The position numbers and the translations under genes were made by a program. From Erysipelotrichaceae bacterium (lineage in GTDB: Bacteria; Bacillota_I; Bacilli_A; Erysipelotrichales; Erysipelotrichaceae), in the NCBI GenBank assembly GCA_003446295.1, contig DMBB01000385.1, positions 1,681 to 7,424 of the forward strand: a stretch of DNA of 5,744 bases, written 5' to 3'. The stretch's first letter is position 1. The number at the start of each line of letters is the position of its first letter. A model generated the notes under the pieces. That model was not told where the DNA came from. It saw only the letters and a list, made by a program, of their open reading frames with translations, and did no database searches. Below, piece by piece: positions 1 to 4,997 of the stretch.

Positions 1-283
1 CTTCCGCATAGCGGGCTGTACTGTAATCAAGCTCATACCCCTTTGATTCCAGATAAGCGATCGCCTCCGGAATATCATTGACGAAGAATCCGAGATGTCC
101 CATCGTTCCTTTTCCCATCTTCTTCATCAGTTCCATTCGATTGTCATTTGTGAAGTACGAAGCCGGGATCTCACGGTAATCGTCATATCCCATGACATCC
201 GTAAAGAAATCCTTCATGCGCTTTCCTTCTTCTTCCGTCTGTGCATTGATTCCGACATGTCCGAATTCAAATTTCACTGCCAT
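1..283 (-). CDS. VOC-fold (glyoxalase/bleomycin-resistance superfamily) protein, 3' end outside the window
   Basis: The first 94 codons are visible; the C-terminus lies beyond the left edge. The N-terminus reads MAVKFEFGHVGIN and continues through an acidic helix (TEEEGKRMKDFF), RMELMKK and MGHLGFFVNDIPEAIAYLE, the beta-alpha-beta-beta pattern of a vicinal oxygen chelate module. His9, Glu51 and His63 sit where VOC metal ligands normally fall; the fourth ligand would be outside the window. The pattern (HVGIN at the start, E-x-MK, then GHxG and a helix ending YLESKG) closely resembles, from memory, the extra C-terminal domain of some Bacillota 2-dehydro-3-deoxyphosphogluconate / 4-hydroxy-2-oxoglutarate aldolases. 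Here it starts as a free-standing protein. The ATG is supported by AGGAAAGG 8 bases upstream (292-299) and lies 3 bases after the hydratase stop, so it is probably translated in coupling with that gene. Its function is unknown: an isomerase, lyase, accessory or sensing domain is possible. The fold is fairly sure, the role is not. Confidence 0.8.
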   Translation of the reverse strand, partial: MAVKFEFGHVGINAQTEEEGKRMKDFFTDVMGYDDYREIPASYFTNDNRMELMKKMGKGTMGHLGFFVNDIPEAIAYLESKGYELDYSTARYAE

Positions 284-286
284 AAA

Positions 287-2485
287 TTACACCTTTCCTT
301 TTCTGTAATAGTTGATCAGACAACCGGACCTCAGGATCTTCTTTTCTTCTTCACTGCAGCTTCCTATGGAGACCGGGATCGTTCTCTCTTCTGTGATCAG
401 AGATCCTTTTCCTGTGCGGATCAGTTCTTCGGTATCGATATATGCCCATGTATTGACAGGCAGATGTACATCCTCTGCTGTTTCCAGCGGCAGGATGCCC
501 CAGTTGATCAGATTGGAGCGGTAGCGCTTCGTCGCATATTCATTTGCCAGGTTTGCAAAGCCGCCAAGCACCTTCTGACTTGACGCAGCCTGTTCCCTGG
601 AAGAGCCGTCCCCGATCATATCGGAGACCACAAGGCTTCCGACAGTCAGATCAGAAAGGCTGCAGCCGAACTTCCGGACAGCTTCCTGTATTTCATCTGT
701 GCACGTTCCTGTTTCCATCAGTTCATGCACATCACTTCTGAGACTTCTGCAGCGCTGTACATATCCGGGATCCTTATTGACAAGTGTGAACGCAGACAGT
801 TTTTCCGGATTGGAACGGTAAGAGGAAGCCTCTCCGCTCGGGATCAGCTCATCAGTCGTTACAGAACCTTCATAGCTGCCGGTGACCTTCAGCAGCAGAT
901 GTTTCCTGAGTTCTGCCATTTCCGGCCAGTCTGCAATATTCGGTCCGTAGATCAGTTCTGCTTCCGGTTCTTTCCTGTCCCGGAAATCGGATACCTGACC
1001 TGCATAGATCGAAGCATCAAATACCGGATGGTATTCTGTATAAGTCACATCCAGATCAGAAGCAGCCGTCAGCCGTCCATGATTGCGTACGGTCGCTGCG
1101 ATCGACCTTGCGTCCATCAGACAGACCGCACTAAACTGCCCGTCCTTAGGCCGTGATCCTTCTCTTGTCATATAGTTTCTGGTGACATGACGGATACTGA
1201 CCGAATTGTCAGCCGGTGTATCAGTCACGCCGAAGCACGGTCCGCAGATCGCCTCTCTCAGCACAACGCCGGACACTGCCAGCCTGGAAGCGACGCCCTG
1301 TTTCATCAGGTCCTGCATGATCGGAAGCGATGCCGGATTGGCGTACAGATTCAGACCGTCTGCCGGGATGGAAACTCCGTCCAGAATATCTGCGGCAGCC
1401 GCAAGGTTCTCCGAAAGCCCTCCTTCACAGCCGCTGATCAGTGCCTGATCAGGATAAAAGCCTCCGTCCTTCAGACAATGCCGTAATGTAAACGGTCTGG
1501 CAGGATCATTCTTTGCCCTGTTTCCTTCCGCTTCAATTGCGGCAATATATTTTTCCGGGTCCCTGCTGAATTCATGGATCGTTACAGCATTGGAAGGATG
1601 GAACGGAAGTGCGATCATGCATTCCACAGAAGACAGATCGATCTCAACATATGAATCATAATATGCATGATCTCCCGGCTTCAGTTCACGGTATGAATCG
1701 CCTCTGCCATGTTCTTTCAGGTATCGGGCAGTCTTTTCATCAGTCTGCCAGATGGAAGACAATGCGCCGCTTTCCGTTGTCATTGCATCGATGCACATGC
1801 GGTATTCCATGCTGAGGGAAGCGATTCCCTCACCGAAGAATTCCAGCACCGCATTTTTGCCGGCTGGCGTTCCGAAAATATGACTGATCAGCAGCAAGGC
1901 CGCATCCATCGGTCCCACGCCGGGTCTGGGCGCTCCGGTCAGTCTGACACCGGTCACATGCGGATAAGGCAGATCATATGTCTGTCCGAGCAGCTGCTTT
2001 ACAAGCTCCCCGCCGCCTTCTCCGATACCCATCGTTCCCAAAGCACCGTAGCGCGTATGAGAATCCGATCCGAGGATCATCATTCCCGGGACTGCCATCA
2101 TTTCTCTCATATACTGATGCAGCACAGCTCGGAAGCGCGGCACGAAGATCCCTCCGTACTTCTTTGCGTTGGAAAGTCCGAACACATGGTCGTCCTCCGC
2201 GATCGTTCCGCCGACTGCACACAGCGTATTATGGCAATTGGACAGTACATACGGCATGGGGAATTCCTGCAGACCCGAAGCCTTAGCTGTCTGCAGAATG
2301 TTGACATAATTATTATCAGGAGAGACCATAGCATCGAATTTCAGTTTCAGTACCATCGGATCCTCTGATGTATTGTGTGCCTGCAGAATACTCCAGGCCA
2401 TGGTCCCGTTTCTGTAAGCAGAATCATTGCTGATCCTGACTGTATTGTTTTCTGCGATGACGCTTTCCTGTATGACTTTGATCAT
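287..2485 (-). CDS. ybhJ: Aconitase-family [4Fe-4S] hydratase, YbhJ-like
   Basis: This is a 732-residue protein with the full aconitase layout: three N-terminal Fe-S domains and a C-terminal swivel domain. By eye alignment to mitochondrial aconitase, the cluster cysteines are Cys353 (ISGCEGG), Cys414 and Cys417 (CGPCFG). Active-site equivalents include His85, DSHT at 141-144, Glu238, the RNYMTR stretch with Arg436 and Arg441, TTDE at 543-546, Arg557, and GDGSSREQAA with catalytic-type Ser628 and Arg630. One difference stands out: the Asp of the aconitase Asp-His pair appears to be Cys84. The enzyme should be cytosolic and oxygen-sensitive, catalysing hydration/dehydration of an aconitate-like acid. 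It is shorter than AcnA/AcnB and close to the length of E. coli YbhJ and mitochondrial aconitase. The ATG start has GGAGA 5 bases upstream (2491-2495). The position after a PrpF-like isomerase and an isocitrate-type dehydrogenase points to a tricarboxylate pathway. Ordinary aconitase activity cannot be excluded. The symbol is given by family resemblance only. Confidence 0.88.
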   Translation of the reverse strand: MIKVIQESVIAENNTVRISNDSAYRNGTMAWSILQAHNTSEDPMVLKLKFDAMVSPDNNYVNILQTAKASGLQEFPMPYVLSNCHNTLCAVGGTIAEDDHVFGLSNAKKYGGIFVPRFRAVLHQYMREMMAVPGMMILGSDSHTRYGALGTMGIGEGGGELVKQLLGQTYDLPYPHVTGVRLTGAPRPGVGPMDAALLLISHIFGTPAGKNAVLEFFGEGIASLSMEYRMCIDAMTTESGALSSIWQTDEKTARYLKEHGRGDSYRELKPGDHAYYDSYVEIDLSSVECMIALPFHPSNAVTIHEFSRDPEKYIAAIEAEGNRAKNDPARPFTLRHCLKDGGFYPDQALISGCEGGLSENLAAAADILDGVSIPADGLNLYANPASLPIMQDLMKQGVASRLAVSGVVLREAICGPCFGVTDTPADNSVSIRHVTRNYMTREGSRPKDGQFSAVCLMDARSIAATVRNHGRLTAASDLDVTYTEYHPVFDASIYAGQVSDFRDRKEPEAELIYGPNIADWPEMAELRKHLLLKVTGSYEGSVTTDELIPSGEASSYRSNPEKLSAFTLVNKDPGYVQRCRSLRSDVHELMETGTCTDEIQEAVRKFGCSLSDLTVGSLVVSDMIGDGSSREQAASSQKVLGGFANLANEYATKRYRSNLINWGILPLETAEDVHLPVNTWAYIDTEELIRTGKGSLITEERTIPVSIGSCSEEEKKILRSGCLINYYRKGKV

Positions 2486-2490
2486 ATATT

Positions 2491-2495
2491 TCTCC
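2491..2495 (-). promoter_or_regulatory. Ribosome binding site of the hydratase
   Basis: GGAGA on the minus strand lies 5 bases before the ATG at 2485. It sits downstream of the hairpin/T-tract, so it would remain accessible on any read-through transcript. It fixes the start codon and shows that the hydratase has its own strong translation signal, unlike the 3-base junction used by the isomerase. Confidence 0.7.
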
Positions 2496-2506
2496 GTTTT
2501 TCTTTG

Positions 2507-2535
2507 AAAAAGGCCTTCTGCATCAGCAGAAGACC
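2507..2535 (-). terminator. Intrinsic terminator-like hairpin between isomerase and hydratase genes
   Basis: On the minus strand, GGTCTTCTGC (2526-2535) pairs with GCAGAAGGCC (2512-2521) around a TGAT loop. This gives a 10-base-pair stem with a single G-U pair, followed directly by five T (2507-2511). This is a textbook Rho-independent terminator shape, placed 20 bases after the isomerase stop and 21 bases before the hydratase ATG. Too little room remains after the T-tract for a separate promoter. It therefore probably gives partial termination, lowering hydratase and VOC expression relative to the upstream genes, or is subject to regulated read-through. A role in mRNA 3'-end stability is the alternative. 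Confidence 0.75.
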
Positions 2536-2555
2536 TTCATGATACTGAATGATGA

Positions 2556-3710
2556 TCAGTCACGTACGTATACGTATCCGTCCATAATACGGCGGGCAGT
2601 GCGCTGTACGGCAACACCCGGTACTTCTGCTTCTTTCATATCGGAGCCATGCTTTACAACAGTCGGCACCATCGTCATGACGCCGGAAGGATGACCGATC
2701 CTTACGGTCTTCTGTCCTTCTGCAGGTCTGACGATCTCATTGACGATCGAACCGTCCAGCATGGCTGCTACGGCGATCGAACTTGCGGCTGTTAGCGGGC
2801 ATGCTTTATGGCACTTGAATACAGAGATGACACGCGCGCAGACATCCATATCTGATTCCGTCACATGACCTTTTTCAATGTCGTCATATGCGCTCGGCTT
2901 TGTGACAAATCCGACCTTCGGTACTGCCGGCTGATTGTCTGTCGCATCCTGCAGATCCTTAGCAAATCCCATTTTGACGCAGGCAGTTCCTCTGATCTTT
3001 TCCAGAAGATCAGATACTTCTTTGTTTGCGTTGATCTCTTCCGGAAGCTCTGTTCCCTTCATACCGATATCTTCAGCCCTGACGAGAACGATCGGATTGG
3101 ATACATCCAGGATCGTTGCCTCAAGCTTTCCGAAGCCCGGAATGTCAAGTGTCTCCCTGACCTGACCGGTAGGAAGCAGCTTTCCTGTCTTGGATCCTGC
3201 AGGATCCAGGAAATCAACATTCAGTTCTGCATCAGTTCCGTCTACACCCGCAATATGGCAGTCGCCAGTCAAAGCGAAGGTATGTGTTTCAGGGTCGATC
3301 GGTACGCTGACATTGATGTATTTGTCAGTGTTCCTGTTCAGCATTCTGACCAGTGTGGAAGGCTCGGTGATCTCCACCAGTCCCTCTTCTACCGCAAACG
3401 CAGGAACAGCTGCCGTCATATTTCCGCAGTTGGACTTGTAATCGACCTGCTGTTTTCCGACAATGACCTGCCCTACCAGATATTCAATGTCGACATTTTC
3501 TTCTTCGGATTTCCAGATGATAACGATCTTGTTGTTGGAGGAAACAGTTCCTCCCATGCCGTCGATCTGTTTCGGGTCAGGATTTCCCATGACCTGAAGA
3601 AAGATATGATCCCATTCACTGCGGTCAGCCGGAAGATCTGCCTTGTGGAACAGACATCCCTTGGATGTACCGCCGCGCATGAATACAGTTCTGAATTTGC
3701 GCATATTCAT
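2556..3710 (-). CDS. PrpF/YbhH-family isomerase (aconitate or 4-oxalomesaconate-type double-bond isomerase)
   Basis: This is a 384-residue protein of the PrpF family (diaminopimelate-epimerase-like two-domain fold). Family signatures are visible: FMRGGTSKG at 10-18, GMGG at 51-54, SSNNK with Lys61, SNCGNM with Cys95, CHKACPLTAA at 300-309, and HPSGVM at 340-345. Lys61 and Cys95 are 34 residues apart, matching the spacing I recall for the active-site Lys and Cys of Shewanella PrpF. Known members isomerise 2-methylaconitate, 3-methylitaconate or 4-oxalomesaconate by proton transfer, without cofactors. The exact substrate cannot be read from the sequence. The gene starts 3 bases after the dehydrogenase stop, so it is probably translationally coupled. 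Met3 is an alternative start (MNMRKFRTVF) and would bring the N-terminus nearer the usual family beginning. In E. coli, ybhH of this family lies in the same locus as ybhJ, as here. The family is sure; the substrate is open. Confidence 0.9.
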   Translation of the reverse strand: MNMRKFRTVFMRGGTSKGCLFHKADLPADRSEWDHIFLQVMGNPDPKQIDGMGGTVSSNNKIVIIWKSEEENVDIEYLVGQVIVGKQQVDYKSNCGNMTAAVPAFAVEEGLVEITEPSTLVRMLNRNTDKYINVSVPIDPETHTFALTGDCHIAGVDGTDAELNVDFLDPAGSKTGKLLPTGQVRETLDIPGFGKLEATILDVSNPIVLVRAEDIGMKGTELPEEINANKEVSDLLEKIRGTACVKMGFAKDLQDATDNQPAVPKVGFVTKPSAYDDIEKGHVTESDMDVCARVISVFKCHKACPLTAASSIAVAAMLDGSIVNEIVRPAEGQKTVRIGHPSGVMTMVPTVVKHGSDMKEAEVPGVAVQRTARRIMDGYVYVRD

Positions 3711-3713
3711 TAC

Positions 3714-4898
3714 TCATTCTTTCTGAGCTTTGATCTTATCGATCGTTTCCAGCAGATAATCCGTGAATTCTGCTGCGCTTGCGTCTTCCACAAATGTTGT
3801 GACGACTTTCTTTCTCTCGGTAACTGTGCAGATATCCAGCGCTTCGCTCAGGATCTCTTTCCGGTCGCCATAGCCGATATGCGCCATCATCTCACCCATC
3901 GCACGGATCAGTGAGCACGGATCCGCATAATTTCCTCTGCCATGGCTCATCAGGTACGGAGCTGTACCGTGGATCGCCTCAAACAGTGCATACTGATTTC
4001 CGATATTGGAGGAGCAGGCTGTACCCAGACCGCCCTGGTGTTCTGCAGCGACGTCAGTCACGATATCACCGTACAGGTTCGGAAGAACGATCACTTCAAT
4101 TCCTTTATTGAATTCAGGGTCAAGCATCTTTGCGGCCATTGCGTCGACCAGACGTTCCTGAACTTCGATCTCGGGATATTCCTTTTCACCGATCTCATGA
4201 ACAGCCTTGATCAGGTTGCCGTCGACAAGCTTGACGATATTTGCTTTTGTAACAACGGTAACATTATGCTTTCCGTTCTTTCTTGCAAATTCGAATGCAG
4301 CTCTGGCAATGCGTTCAGCACCCGGTCTTGTCATGACCTTGAAGTCAACAGCGAGGTCATCATTGACCTGAATGCCCTTGTTGCCCCAGATATATTCACC
4401 TTCGATATTTTCACGGAAGAATGTCCAGTCAATGCCCTTTTCACGGATCTTGATCGGTCTGACTGCCGCATACAGATTCAGGCCTCTTCTCAGCAGACTG
4501 TTTGCGCTGACGAGATTCGGGTAAGGATCTCCTGCTCTCGGTGTGACAAACGGTCCTTTGACCAGCACGTCGCACTTTTTGCATTCCTCAAACACTTCAT
4601 CAGGAAGTGACTGCAGTGTTTCAGCTCTGTGCTCGATCGTCATTCCTTCGATCGTATGGATCTCAACTCTTCCGCTTTCGATCTCCGGCTTCAGCAGATT
4701 ATCGACAACACGAAGTGCCTGTTCCATGATGATCGGACCAATGCCGTCACCCGGCAGAATACCGATCTTGATATGTTCAAGTTTGGAGAAATCCTTCATT
4801 TCATTGTCAGCCTTCATGGCTTCAATGCGGTCATATTCTCCTCTGAGCAGTTCACCGAATTTTTCCTGTGCAAGTCTGATTTCTTCTTCTCTGTTCAT
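3714..4898 (-). CDS. Isocitrate/isopropylmalate dehydrogenase-family beta-decarboxylating dehydrogenase, isocitrate-type active site
   Basis: This 394-residue protein should oxidise a 3-carboxy-2-hydroxy acid with NAD(P)+ and release CO2 to give a 2-oxo acid, using Mg2+ or Mn2+. Visible landmarks are LPGDGIGP at 48-55, SANSLLRRGLNLYAAVRP at 131-148, FRENIEGEY at 161-169, TKANIVKL at 217-224, LPNLYGDIVTD at 272-282, NIGN at 298-301 and EAIHGTAP at 308-315. Aligned by eye to E. coli isocitrate dehydrogenase, Ser131, Asn133, Arg137, Arg147, Arg162, Tyr169, Lys218, Asp252, Asp278 and Asp282 match the substrate, catalytic and metal residues. That favours isocitrate or a close analogue over isopropylmalate. 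An N-terminal extension of about 40 charged residues precedes the fold. The cofactor loop after GTAP (YLMSHGRGNYADP) is neither the usual NADP (KY) nor NAD (DI) form. AGAGGA at 4906-4911 supports the ATG. It is the first gene after the regulator and heads the presumed operon. A housekeeping isocitrate dehydrogenase is possible but less likely in this context. Confidence 0.9.
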   Translation of the reverse strand: MNREEEIRLAQEKFGELLRGEYDRIEAMKADNEMKDFSKLEHIKIGILPGDGIGPIIMEQALRVVDNLLKPEIESGRVEIHTIEGMTIEHRAETLQSLPDEVFEECKKCDVLVKGPFVTPRAGDPYPNLVSANSLLRRGLNLYAAVRPIKIREKGIDWTFFRENIEGEYIWGNKGIQVNDDLAVDFKVMTRPGAERIARAAFEFARKNGKHNVTVVTKANIVKLVDGNLIKAVHEIGEKEYPEIEVQERLVDAMAAKMLDPEFNKGIEVIVLPNLYGDIVTDVAAEHQGGLGTACSSNIGNQYALFEAIHGTAPYLMSHGRGNYADPCSLIRAMGEMMAHIGYGDRKEILSEALDICTVTERKKVVTTFVEDASAAEFTDYLLETIDKIKAQKE

Positions 4899-4905
4899 GA
4901 TCTTA

Positions 4906-4911
4906 TCCTCT
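4906..4911 (-). promoter_or_regulatory. Ribosome binding site of the dehydrogenase
   Basis: AGAGGA on the minus strand is 7 bases upstream of the ATG at 4898. It decides the start in favour of the long N-terminal form over internal Met28 or Met34, neither of which was seen to have a comparable site. Confidence 0.7.
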
Positions 4912-4928
4912 TTTATTCATCTGTCTTT

Positions 4929-4957
4929 AGCATAGTATCCATTCTTCATTAAGTAAA
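4929..4957 (-). promoter_or_regulatory. Candidate sigma-70-type promoter for the dehydrogenase-led operon
   Basis: On the minus strand, a TTTACT element (4952-4957) and a TATGCT element (4929-4934) are separated by exactly 17 bases; each matches consensus at 4 of 6 positions. Transcription would begin near 4922, giving a leader of about 24 bases that includes the ribosome site. The -10 element lies inside one arm of the TAGCATAG inverted repeat, so a bound regulator could act on it. The region is very AT-rich, so other -10-like matches exist (for example TATTAT further upstream). This call is tentative. Confidence 0.35.
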
Positions 4958-4989
4958 ATATATATAATAGAACCTCTTTTATATATTTT
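4955..4989. repeat. Perfect 10-base AT-only inverted repeat in the regulatory gap
   Basis: AAAATATATA (4955-4964) and TATATATTTT (4980-4989) are perfect reverse complements separated by 15 bases. It lies within the 99-base non-coding gap between the regulator and the dehydrogenase. It could be an operator, an easily melted promoter element, or a weak terminator for the regulator transcript; an all-AT stem is not very stable as RNA. Its axis (about 4972) differs from that of the TAGCATAG pair (4964), so the two are not one nested palindrome. Confidence 0.4.
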
Positions 4990-4997
4990 TATCTATG

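Noticed and set aside
1709..2368. A 219-codon plus-strand open frame inside the hydratase gene, plus several shorter ones across the window
   Set aside because: They are opposite the conserved aconitase-like coding sequence, low in complexity of secondary structure signals and match no family I recognise.
2565..2576. Perfect 12-base palindrome TACGTATACGTA near the end of the isomerase gene
   Set aside because: It is explained by alternating Tyr and Val codons of the C-terminal YVYVR and lies inside coding sequence; no further repeat unit supports a binding site.
287..3710. Gallate degradation (GalD tautomerase plus GalB hydratase) as the pathway
   Set aside because: The isomerase family fits, but the hydratase here is aconitase-like, not GalB-like, there is no dioxygenase or aldolase in view, and the neighbouring isocitrate-type dehydrogenase is not part of that route.
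287..3710. Methylcitrate cycle (AcnD plus PrpF)
   Set aside because: PrpF and an aconitase-like enzyme do pair there, but no methylcitrate synthase or methylisocitrate lyase is seen, the hydratase is shorter than AcnD, and a decarboxylating dehydrogenase is not used in that cycle.
2865..3914. A 349-codon open frame on the plus strand, antisense to the isomerase and the end of the dehydrogenase
   Set aside because: It lies wholly opposite strongly conserved enzymes, its translation is rich in Cys, His, Phe and Arg with no recognisable domain, and it reads as a shadow caused by codon use in the real genes.
287..4898. Leucine biosynthesis (isopropylmalate isomerase and dehydrogenase)
   Set aside because: The hydratase is a single long chain with an aconitase-type swivel domain, not separate LeuC and LeuD, the dehydrogenase has isocitrate-type substrate residues, and no LeuA is present.
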